A stretch of 21,542 bases of DNA from Promethearchaeota archaeon (GTDB taxonomy: Archaea > Asgardarchaeota > Lokiarchaeia > Sigynarchaeales > SOKP01): positions 1-21,542 of the forward strand of contig JAUWBH010000101.1 of assembly GCA_030605085.1 (NCBI GenBank), in the 5' to 3' direction. The translations under genes and the position numbers were made by a program. The notes under the pieces are model-generated. The model made no database searches, was not told the DNA's origin, and saw only the letters and a program-made list of their open reading frames with translations. The first letter of the stretch is position 1. Each line of letters opens with the position of its first letter. This document shows positions 6,108 to 13,238 of the stretch, piece by piece.

Positions 6108-6377
6108 ATGTCTGAATATATCTCTTGGTCTCCAATAAGGCGCCTTATGAAACAATAAGAAGCATTTCGCTTCATATGACAAAATAACGGTGCCCTTATT
6201 GTCGCTCGAGACGCTGTAAACGAATTAGTTGATTGGATGGGTCGCTCTGCTGAGAAAATCACGAAAACAGCCCTTACCTTAACCAAACACGCTAAAAAAC
6301 ATATAAAAATATTATATGCTTAGTATAGGAAAAAGATTACACGAAACGACATCTTAATGGCCATAAAATACTTCTAA
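6108..6377 (+). CDS. Archaeal histone, copy 2, interrupted by two 30-nt insertions
   Basis: Same start as copy 1 (MSEYISWSPIRRLMKQ then TAA). The reading frame carries two interruptions: 6154-6183 (TAA and TGA, identical in sequence to copy 1) and 6297-6326 (TAG). With both removed the gene is 210 nt and encodes 69 residues, exactly the length of copy 1 after one removal. The product has the same fold, ending TKHAKRKKITRNDILMAIKYF when spliced. Against copy 1, the codons downstream of the first insertion differ mostly at third positions (for example gaa/gag, att/atc, aca/acc, cat/cac, gat/gac), the mark of purifying selection on the protein. It is therefore probably a working second histone rather than a pseudogene. 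Confidence 0.85.
6154..6183 (+). other. Candidate 30-nt mini-intron 1 in histone copy 2
   Basis: Same sequence and fold as 4394-4423 in copy 1. The outer helix CCTTA/TAAGG has one C-C mismatch here because copy 2 reads TAACGG. Removal joins LMK to HNGALIV. No base differs between the two copies inside the inserted segment. Confidence 0.6.
6297..6326 (+). other. 30-nt BHB mini-intron 2 in histone copy 2
   Basis: Absent from copy 1 at the matching position. Central 4-bp helix GCTA (6291-6294) with TAGT (6321-6324, one G-U pair); 3-nt bulges AAA (6295-6297) and ATA (6325-6327); inner stem A-T, one A-C mismatch, then a 7-bp stem CATATAA (6300-6306) with TTATATG (6312-6318) around a 5-nt loop. 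Cutting between bulge bases 2 and 3, as archaeal splicing endonuclease does, removes exactly 30 nt including the TAG at 6321-6323. It joins GCT AAA to AGG AAA AAG, matching copy 1 codon for codon (GGG AAG AGA AAG AAA). Confidence 0.75.
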
Positions 6378-6569
6378 TTTTTAGGTGGGTTAGATAAATA
6401 TAATTTTAATAAATTTCTTTTTTTTTTTTCTTGCTCTTTACCTTACTTTAATAAGATCATTATATATAGTATCGTATTTCAATAACTTATTTAATAAATC
6501 TAATTAATAGAATAACATTATATCTCTGCTTTTCAGAATTTTTATATAATTAGTTTAATAGTAAATAAT
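6378..6569. other. Gap after histone copy 2
   Basis: A run of 13 T (6418-6430) preceded by a T-rich stretch probably ends the histone transcript. No gene seen. Confidence 0.35.
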
Positions 6570-6800
6570 ATGCCCGAAAAAAAAATTTATAAAACGGATT
6601 TTCTTGGGAAAAAAGAGATGTTTTCTAAACCAAAGTATGTAATTGAGAATGGTAAGGTATATGAAACGGATTTTCTTGGGAAAAGAAAGGTTTTATCTAA
6701 ACCAAAGTATGTAATTGAGAATGGTAAGGTATATGAAACGGATTTTTTTGGGAAAAAAAAGGTTTTATCTAAACCAAAATATAAAATCGATAAAACATAA
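6570..6800 (+). CDS. Small protein made of three ~27-residue tandem repeats
   Basis: 76 residues, ATG start, no clear ribosome binding site. It consists of three near-identical units of the form (K/G)xYxTDFxGKKxxxSKPKYxIENGKV; the DNA repeat is 81 nt and almost identical between units 1 and 2 and between units 2 and 3, so it expanded recently. Alternating hydrophobic and polar residues with Gly turns suggest beta strands. It recalls bacterial beta-flower repeat proteins with the DFLGxP/YxIENGKVY pattern, but that is a resemblance only. It is rich in Lys and has no signal peptide. Function unknown. The high repeat identity argues that it could also be length-variable between strains. Confidence 0.6.
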   Translation: MPEKKIYKTDFLGKKEMFSKPKYVIENGKVYETDFLGKRKVLSKPKYVIENGKVYETDFFGKKKVLSKPKYKIDKT

Positions 6801-6851
6801 TCTTATAACAATAATTTAAGGGACGGGGATTCTTTCATGATTTTATTTAGT

Positions 6852-7388
6852 TCAAATTAAACCTTGAATTTCGGGGTGTGAAATTAATTGGTTTAATTTC
6901 TCATGTTCTTCACATGGTTCTAAACGAAAAGATATAGTACCTCCTAATTTTAATATTGGAAGACCATTACGCATAAGACACTCTATTTTTTCACAATGTC
7001 GATAACCCATTACTGAATGTGCGTGTTCGTGTAGTGCCATTATGACCATCACTAGTGTTATTTGTCCTAAATTTAGTTCTACGCCTATATCATCTTCAAA
7101 CTCAATAATACCCCCTAAAATTCTTTCAAAATTAATAGACGGTGGAGATCTTCTACTTGATCCATAAGCTACTCTGCTAGGATCAACTTTTGCTGGCACT
7201 TTATCAGTCAACCTAGCCAATTCAGGTACTTTTAATAATTCGTGTCTAAATTCAGATGCGGTAAGAACTCTGACATTTAATCCTATGTCATTTATTGTTT
7301 TAATAGTTAGATAAGCGATATGCATCCGATCAATTTCATGTCCATTAAAATAAATGATTCTATCAGGATCTTTCATACTATTTTTCAA
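6852..7388 (-). CDS. Second, divergent archaemetzincin-like zincin
   Basis: A predicted 178 residues. HEHAH (120-124) is followed by H131-C132, then C137 and M139 (GYRHCEKIECLMRNG). This recalls HExxHxxGxxHCx4CxM of archaemetzincins, but the gap between HExxH and the third His is one residue longer and the second CxxC is missing; a single LEPCEEH lies downstream. The N-terminal part (RIIYFNGHEIDRMHIAYL) has no known motif. The ATG at 7374-7376 is a likelier start than the TTG at 7386-7388; a GGAAG lies just upstream. It is probably a zinc-dependent peptidase or an inactive relative. The gene is divergent from the PrsW-like gene, with 139 nt between them. Confidence 0.6.
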   Translation of the reverse strand: MKNSMKDPDRIIYFNGHEIDRMHIAYLTIKTINDIGLNVRVLTASEFRHELLKVPELARLTDKVPAKVDPSRVAYGSSRRSPPSINFERILGGIIEFEDDIGVELNLGQITLVMVIMALHEHAHSVMGYRHCEKIECLMRNGLPILKLGGTISFRLEPCEEHEKLNQLISHPEIQGLI

Positions 7389-7527
7389 TTCTTCCTTATT
7401 TTGTCTTTTTCATTTACCTTACAATTATAATATTAACATAAGTTAAAATTAATATTATCGTATTTCAATAATTTATTTAATAAATTTATTTAATAATATA
7501 CTATAATCAGAAAAAAATAATTTAACA

Positions 7528-9225
7528 ATGACTGATAATATCTATAAACCAGCTGATATTAGGTTAGACTCTCTGAAAACTAAAATCTGGTTATTATCCC
7601 TTCTAGGGTGTGGAATTTATGCTATAATTGTAATATTAATCTTGTATTTTGCACAAATTTCAGTAGGAGTGGAGACAGTTATAATCTATAGTTATATTTT
7701 CATAGCTCCTTTGACTTTGTATGCGGTGTGGATGGCAGGATATATATGGAAATCGAAAAAATGGCATCATAATGAAGAAATTTATGGTGGACGAATCCAA
7801 AATTTATTGTTATTCCTCTTATTGGGTGTTTGTGTGATTAATTGGGCAAGTTTTTGGAATTCGGGTCTCGATGTTCTATGGTTAGCTGCAGCTATGAATT
7901 ATTATATTCTCACAAATGATATATTTTGGGCATCTGTAATCTATGCGATCGGTGCTTATGCGGTCACACCCGCATTAGTGGAAGAATTCCTCAAATCTCT
8001 ACCTTTCATCTTGGCATATTTCGTGATATTACAGAGGAACCGTAATTCAGAACAAAAAGGTAAAGGGATGCTCGGGAATGAATTAAATGGTTTTTTACTC
8101 GGTATTTTAATAGGAATAGTTTTTGAGATCATAGAATTGTCGAGTTATGTTATAAGTACAATAGTTTTAGGTGGCTCAACCATCGATATTTATCGTCAAG
8201 TAACAATTAGAAATTGGGCTCCAATCCATATAATGGGGGCCGCTATAGGTGGTTTTGCGGCGGGTAGGGCAGAAAGACTCCGGTTTGAACTTGGAGAAGA
8301 AAATTTACCTATGAAAACTCAGGTTAAAAAGTTTTTAAAAAGATTCTTACCTTTTTGGTTCATCCCTGTTCTGATGCATTTCACATGGAACAGTTCGGGT
8401 ATCTGGATTTTTCTTATCGTTTTAGCTGTTAACGGAGACATGGTTTTATTTGAAACGCTTTCAACTATCGTATATGTAGGATTAAGTATTATTTCATTTG
8501 TTATACTGCTAATTTATTTTAGAAAGGCAAATAAAATCGCTGAAAACATGTATCGTTGTCCGGAAACTGGAATAATTGTTGCTAGGGAAGGTATTGTGTG
8601 CAAAACCTTTAGCGATACCCCTTCCTCTAAAACTGTTGATATTAATATAAAATTAGTACAAATTCCATGTCCTAAATGTGGCAGGTTATCAAAAAGAACT
8701 CATAAATTTTGTACCAAATGTGGATTTAATTTTATAAAAAAAAGAAAACGAATCAAATTATACAACGGCCATTCAATGAGACTCATTATTTTTTCTTTAA
8801 TTTTTATTATCCTCTTTTTAATATTTAATTCAATTTTAACGGTTTTGTTATTATCTGCATATGTCGGTATTGCGCTGCTAATACTTATTACTCAAATAAG
8901 CGTTGTAATAATAACTGTTGGACTAACAATATATGCCATAATAACGCTTTTAAAGTTAAGAAAAAAGTATAGGGGCTACAAAAGCATTTGGGGATGGTTA
9001 ATACTAATTCTTAATTTAATTGGAATGATTGGTACATTTCTTTTCCTAGGCATAGCTTTCTTGATATTCGGTTTAATAGCAATTATTATTGGTGAATTTT
9101 TTACTTTTTTAATTCAGACTGCGACAGGCTTCCATTTATTATTAGGTGCGGCAATTTTATTCATTTTAATCATATTTGGTTTTCTAAAAGGAGAGCAAAC
9201 CTTACAATATGAACGAAAATTCTAA
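7528..9225 (+). CDS. PrsW-like glutamic intramembrane protease with a zinc ribbon
   Basis: 565 residues, ATG start. The N-terminal ~330 residues hold about eight membrane helices with the PrsW family motifs in order: VEEFLK (E152, E153, K156), a second Glu motif GIVFEIIE (E200, E203), PIHIMGAAIGGFAAG (H234) and MHFTWN (H284, N288). PrsW proteases (PF13367) use membrane-embedded glutamates to cut membrane proteins, as in site-1 cleavage of anti-sigma factors in Bacillus. After that comes a cytosolic-looking zinc ribbon (CPKCG and CTKCG, C381, C384, C395, C398) and then a second bundle of about four helices (416-560). This is longer than a typical PrsW (about 220-350). Fusion to a zinc ribbon followed by a second membrane domain is common in Asgard-type membrane proteins, but the role is unknown. 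Confidence 0.75.
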   Translation: MTDNIYKPADIRLDSLKTKIWLLSLLGCGIYAIIVILILYFAQISVGVETVIIYSYIFIAPLTLYAVWMAGYIWKSKKWHHNEEIYGGRIQNLLLFLLLGVCVINWASFWNSGLDVLWLAAAMNYYILTNDIFWASVIYAIGAYAVTPALVEEFLKSLPFILAYFVILQRNRNSEQKGKGMLGNELNGFLLGILIGIVFEIIELSSYVISTIVLGGSTIDIYRQVTIRNWAPIHIMGAAIGGFAAGRAERLRFELGEENLPMKTQVKKFLKRFLPFWFIPVLMHFTWNSSGIWIFLIVLAVNGDMVLFETLSTIVYVGLSIISFVILLIYFRKANKIAENMYRCPETGIIVAREGIVCKTFSDTPSSKTVDINIKLVQIPCPKCGRLSKRTHKFCTKCGFNFIKKRKRIKLYNGHSMRLIIFSLIFIILFLIFNSILTVLLLSAYVGIALLILITQISVVIITVGLTIYAIITLLKLRKKYRGYKSIWGWLILILNLIGMIGTFLFLGIAFLIFGLIAIIIGEFFTFLIQTATGFHLLLGAAILFILIIFGFLKGEQTLQYERKF

Positions 9226-9359
9226 TTTTTTTTTATCATAATTTTTTTTTAAATTATTTATCAAGTAGACAACGAATTAAAGAAATTAGTTATTTTACAT
9301 AATCAAAATAAGAATTTAACTTAAGAATTGTAAACTTTAAAATTATATATTTTTACTTC

Positions 9360-9656
9360 ATGAGAGTATTGGATGCATTATCTTAAAATACTCTCCCTTA
9401 AAAGGGCGAGATTCCTTCTTCCTCGAATGATGATGATGGTGGTGGTGGTGACAACGACGATGATAATAGTGGAGGTGGTGGCGGAGGTGGAGGCGATAAT
9501 GGAACCAAAAAAAGCAGTGCTGACGAAAGTGGCGAATTAACAAGTTTCTTATTGTCTCCTATTGGATTAATAATAGCGGGAAGTATTACTGCTGGTGGAA
9601 TAATTGGTGTAATAGTGGTTATTAAGAAAGTGGGCGTAGCTAAAGTACGAAAATAG
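9360..9656 (+). pseudogene. Orphan Gly/Asp-rich membrane-anchor fragment with upstream stops
   Basis: From 9402 to the TAG at 9654-9656 the frame encodes PSSSNDDDGGGGDNDDD, more Gly, a TKKSSADESGEL linker, one membrane helix (LLSPIGLIIAGSITAGGIIGVIVV is split here as LLSPIGLIIAG and SITAGGIIGVIVV), and a basic tail KKVGVAKVRK. This is the usual C-terminal anchor of archaeal surface proteins, but no outer domain precedes it. The same frame upstream has an ATG at 9360 and TAA codons at 9384 and 9399. No start codon follows the last stop, and no BHB fold was found that removes both stops. It is therefore probably a remnant of a larger surface protein. A perfect 9-bp hairpin (GAGAGTATT 9362-9370 with AATACTCTC 9387-9395) sits in the interrupted part. 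Confidence 0.5.
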
Positions 9657-9776
9657 AACAAGGACAAAATTCATTGTAATGCTACAATTGCATTTAGCAA
9701 TGTTTTACTTACTTTATAAGTTTTTGATACTTTTCTGCAAAATAATCTTATATTTCGGTCAGAAACAATCTTTTCT

Positions 9777-10871
9777 TTATTTCCTTGTTTTCAATATTTT
9801 TTCGTGTAAGACTTTAAAATTTTCTTCTGGCTTTTTATTTTCTAAATCGTTCCTCATTACAATTTTAATAGCATCGGAGGGACATTTTGAGACACAAATT
9901 CCACATCCTACGCACCAATCTTTATCAACAACGGCTTTATCGTCTATAATTTCAATTACATCTGCCGGACATATCTCAACACAGCTACCACATCCTATAC
10001 ATTTATCGCTTAGCGTTTCACGGATAAAATAAGTCGCCATGAGTTCATCTCTTGGTATTTTCCTTCGCTTAATCCTCCCGAGGCTCCAGCAACTACATGA
10101 ACAACAATTACAATTTTGTTGTACATTATCAATAGCGTTATCCGTAAAATGGACTAAACCCGATTCTTCAGCTTTTTTACTTATCTCTAACGCCTCTTCT
10201 TTAGATACTTCCCTTCCGAATCCATTTTCAATCATAAATTGTGCTAAATCGTTAAACTTCATGCAAACTTCTTTTGGGTGCATGCATTCTCTTCCTATTA
10301 TTTTCATTTGCACTCTGCAAATGCATTGAGCAACGCATATAATTTTTGCTTTTTGAATAATATTGCTCATTACTTGAAATGGCAAAACAGTAGCTCTTTC
10401 TGGTTCGATGGTTTCATCAACTGGTACAAATCTGAAAGCTATAGGGGTAGTACTAAAAGCTTCCTTAGTTACTTCCGTGTTAAAATACTTTAATGTAAGT
10501 TTTGTCATTTTTTTCGAATGAGGAGTTTCTTCACCTTTCCAAAAAAAGACTTGTGGGAAACCAAAACCCACCTGCTGTAAAGCGTAAAATATTTCTCCAT
10601 TTTTTTTTTTAGAAAATAACAACCCCCTTTTTGAAAGATCTTGAAGGTTTTTTTCTAATTTTTTTATAGGAATGTCAACAGAAATCGATATTTCCTTAGC
10701 GGTAATTCCTTGAAAAGGTATGACTTTATTGGGTATTGCCAATGCAATTTTAGCTTCCTCTAAACTGAAATTTGCCTTTAGCATTTCGAGTAAATCTTTT
10801 CTAGGCGGATACATCATCGATAGTGAGGATAGATGATCCATTAATTGTTCATGTATGTCTTGGGTTTTCAC
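9777..10871 (-). CDS. Winged-helix plus multi-cluster 4Fe-4S protein
   Basis: 364 residues. An N-terminal HTH/winged-helix-like region (about 35-90: LEEAKIALAIPNKV, AKEISISVDIPIKKLEKNL) is followed by a cysteine-rich domain with CVAQCICR (179-186), CMHPKEVC (196-203), and NCNCCSCSC (253-261), then a two-cluster bacterial-type ferredoxin with CIGCGSCVEICP (291-302) and CVGCGICVSKCP (320-331). The ferredoxin part should carry two [4Fe-4S] clusters; the middle cysteines could bind another. Similar proteins occur in strict anaerobes and are annotated only as 4Fe-4S dicluster proteins. A DNA-binding redox sensor or electron carrier are both possible. The start is GTG (10869-10871), supported by GAGGT about 8 nt upstream. 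It is divergent from the helicase gene. Confidence 0.75.
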   Translation of the reverse strand: MKTQDIHEQLMDHLSSLSMMYPPRKDLLEMLKANFSLEEAKIALAIPNKVIPFQGITAKEISISVDIPIKKLEKNLQDLSKRGLLFSKKKNGEIFYALQQVGFGFPQVFFWKGEETPHSKKMTKLTLKYFNTEVTKEAFSTTPIAFRFVPVDETIEPERATVLPFQVMSNIIQKAKIICVAQCICRVQMKIIGRECMHPKEVCMKFNDLAQFMIENGFGREVSKEEALEISKKAEESGLVHFTDNAIDNVQQNCNCCSCSCWSLGRIKRRKIPRDELMATYFIRETLSDKCIGCGSCVEICPADVIEIIDDKAVVDKDWCVGCGICVSKCPSDAIKIVMRNDLENKKPEENFKVLHEKILKTRK

Positions 10872-11027
10872 GATAGTGACCTCGTGTTAAATCATAAATA
10901 AAATCATATATAGTTTTTAATTATAAAAATTAAATCTTTTCCTATATAAAGATAATGCTTTCCAATAAAAAACAAAAATTTTGCACTGTTATAGGTTTTA
11001 AAAATCTTGAATGTCTCTTAATCCTAT
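10872..11027. promoter_or_regulatory. Divergent promoter region, 4Fe-4S gene and hef-like gene
   Basis: AT-rich, 156 nt. A TATA-like CTATATAAAG (about 10941-10950) could serve the plus-strand helicase. On the minus strand ACTATATATG (about 10906-10915) lies at a suitable distance for the 4Fe-4S gene, which also has the GAGGT ribosome binding site. Confidence 0.4.
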
Positions 11028-13169
11028 ATGCCAACATGTTCCCCTGAGTATTTTTCGCATTTGTTCTTAAAAAAAAATCAAATTTTATATCGACAATATC
11101 AGGATAATATATTTAAAAAATGTAAAAATAAGAATTCTTTAGTTGTTCTACCAACTGGTTTAGGTAAAACTATTATCGGTATTTTATTTATTGCTAATTC
11201 TCTAAAAAGGTATAAAAAATCTAAAATAATTATTTTAGCCCCAACAAGACCGTTAGTTTCACAGCATAAAGCCTCTTGCAAAAAATTTTTGGATTTAGAG
11301 CCTGAATATATCACATCTTTAACGGGGAAAATTTCTGGTGAGAAGAGAATATTATTCTTTAATAAGTCAAAAATTATTATCTCAACCCCTCAAGTAATTA
11401 AGAATGATTTAATGAGGGGGCGCTACAATTTAAATCAAGTTTCGCTTATTATTTTTGACGAAGCGCATAGGACCAATGGAAATTACGCTTACAATTTTAT
11501 TTCCAAAGAATATATTAATAATTGCTCGGATCCTTTAATTTTGGGTTTAACAGCGTCGCCTGGAAAAGATTATCATCATATTCAGCAATTATGTAATAAT
11601 TTACATATAGAAAAAATTGTGTTTAAAACTCGTGATGACGATGATGTAAAAGAATATGTCCACGATATTGATATCTTTATCGAGAGAGTTGGGCTTCCTA
11701 TAAAACTTCTCGAATTAACTCAAATATGGGAAAATTTGTTTAAAAAATTCTTAAGATTCTTTATAGACAAGAATTTAATTAATCCCTATAAAAAGTATTT
11801 TTCAAAATTGGATTTTTTGAGAATTGCTCACGATTTAACTATATCGTTAAAATATGAATCTGAAATAATAGAATACGATCTTGCGGAAAATTTATATTAT
11901 CATTCTCCAATGATTATCGATGTCGTAAAAGAAAATAACCTAAATATCCATTCAATATTCTCTTATTGCTCCAGTTGTATATCTTTACTTCATGGAAAGG
12001 ATTTATTAGAGACTCAAGACATTACTCTTTTTAAATCATTTTTGGATAAAATTAAATTTAGAGCAGATGAAGATGTATTGGCTGCTAAAAGGATTGTTAA
12101 TTCTGAACATTTTAAATTTATAAATTCTGTTATCAAAAAAGAAGATAAGTCAAAATTACATCATCCTAAAATATTCAAATTAATTTCACTTATAAAAGAG
12201 GAATTAGAAGAATCTCAAAATCAAAAAATCATTATATTTACTCAATATAGAGAAATGGCAGAATTGTTGAAACAAAAATTATCAAAGGAGTTTTCTTGTC
12301 GACTTAATGTAGAAAAATTTATTGGTCAAGCAACAAAAGTAAATGATTTAGGTTTCCCTCAACACCAACAAATTCAAATACTTCAAGAATTCAGAGAAGG
12401 AAAAATCAATGTTTTAATAGCAACCAGCGTGGCTGAAGAAGGTCTTGATATACCTAATGTTGACGCGATAATTTTCTACGAGCCCGTTCCCTCGGAAATT
12501 CGCTTAATCCAGAGACGGGGGCGAACGGGCAGGTTTGCTCCAGGACGATGTTATATTTTAATAACCGAAGGGACTGTTGATGTCCCCTTCCATATTGTTG
12601 CTAAAAACAAAGAAAAAACCATGAATTCAGTATTATTAGATCCTGGACAATTAATATTAAATAAAAGTATAGTCCGTAAAAGAATAAAATTCTCAACCAA
12701 TACTGATGCTTCTTCTGAATTTGATATTCTCAAAAATTTTAAAGAACGGCGGGATAAAGAAAAAGAATTACTAGCTAATCATTCCATTGAAGAATTAATT
12801 TCAGAATTGGATAATTACGCCAAAAGCGAAAAATATAAGAGACTTAAAGATTATGGTGTGTCTTTTTACTCAGATATAGTTAAAATAGATGAAACAAAAT
12901 TAAGAAAAGAAATGCTTAAAATTAAAGGTAAAAAGAACGCTGTTTCAAAAGAACCAAAAATTTATCTTAATAAGAATTTGAAAACTCTAATTAACATTAT
13001 CAAAACTTACGGCAAAGATGGAAGATTAGATTTTCCAAAATTTCAAAATCTTGCAGAAGAGGAAGAAATAACTGATCGTAAATTCTTTATTCATTTTAAT
13101 CAGGCTTGTTATTTAGGCTACTTAAAAAAGCACTTAAATTGCGTACATTTTATTAAAGATTACGATTAA
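11028..13169 (+). CDS. hef: Hef/FANCM-family SF2 DNA helicase without nuclease domain
   Basis: 713 residues, ATG start. Motif I PTGLGKT (42-48), motif Ia APTRPLV (71-77), motif II DEAH (144-147) in the family form DEAHRTNGNYAY, motif III TASPG (175-179), a helical insert between the two RecA domains (about 220-370, the Hef thumb), then TSVAEEGLDIP (466-476) and motif VI QRRGRTGR (495-502). Hef/FANCM/Mph1 remodels forked DNA at stalled replication forks. Euryarchaeal Hef carries a C-terminal ERCC4-type nuclease with an ERKxxxD motif; no such motif is present in residues 560-713, which are basic and helical and end in a short winged-helix-like segment. This copy is therefore helicase-only, as in many fungal and crenarchaeal relatives. 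Confidence 0.88.
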   Translation: MPTCSPEYFSHLFLKKNQILYRQYQDNIFKKCKNKNSLVVLPTGLGKTIIGILFIANSLKRYKKSKIIILAPTRPLVSQHKASCKKFLDLEPEYITSLTGKISGEKRILFFNKSKIIISTPQVIKNDLMRGRYNLNQVSLIIFDEAHRTNGNYAYNFISKEYINNCSDPLILGLTASPGKDYHHIQQLCNNLHIEKIVFKTRDDDDVKEYVHDIDIFIERVGLPIKLLELTQIWENLFKKFLRFFIDKNLINPYKKYFSKLDFLRIAHDLTISLKYESEIIEYDLAENLYYHSPMIIDVVKENNLNIHSIFSYCSSCISLLHGKDLLETQDITLFKSFLDKIKFRADEDVLAAKRIVNSEHFKFINSVIKKEDKSKLHHPKIFKLISLIKEELEESQNQKIIIFTQYREMAELLKQKLSKEFSCRLNVEKFIGQATKVNDLGFPQHQQIQILQEFREGKINVLIATSVAEEGLDIPNVDAIIFYEPVPSEIRLIQRRGRTGRFAPGRCYILITEGTVDVPFHIVAKNKEKTMNSVLLDPGQLILNKSIVRKRIKFSTNTDASSEFDILKNFKERRDKEKELLANHSIEELISELDNYAKSEKYKRLKDYGVSFYSDIVKIDETKLRKEMLKIKGKKNAVSKEPKIYLNKNLKTLINIIKTYGKDGRLDFPKFQNLAEEEEITDRKFFIHFNQACYLGYLKKHLNCVHFIKDYD

Positions 13170-13238
13170 AATATAGTTTATGAAAGTATAAATGTCTAGT
13201 TTGTTTATTTTTTAGTTTTTTTAATATTTCGAAAGTCA

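Larger units (their letters stand above)
5696..6377. repeat. Histone-locus duplication, copy 2
   Basis: Shorter and more diverged copy of 3729-4587. The 5' half of the histone gene, its 30-nt insertion and the ~100 nt before the ATG are nearly identical to copy 1. The 3' half has diverged, mainly at third codon positions, and has an additional 30-nt insertion. The gradient could reflect gene conversion across the 5' half. Confidence 0.85.

Noticed and set aside
9360..9401. BHB mini-intron joining the ATG at 9360 to the Gly/Asp-rich anchor
   Set aside because: No pair of 4-bp helices with 3-nt bulges removes both TAA codons and keeps the frame; the strong hairpin is in the wrong register.
9421..9490. 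CRISPR or satellite-like repeat
   Set aside because: The short GGT/GAT repeats are codons of a Gly/Asp-rich linker; there are no spaced identical repeats.
9398..9667. His-rich and Pro-rich minus-strand ORFs
   Set aside because: They are the complement of the Gly/Asp codon run; their composition is an artefact of GGT/GAT repeats.
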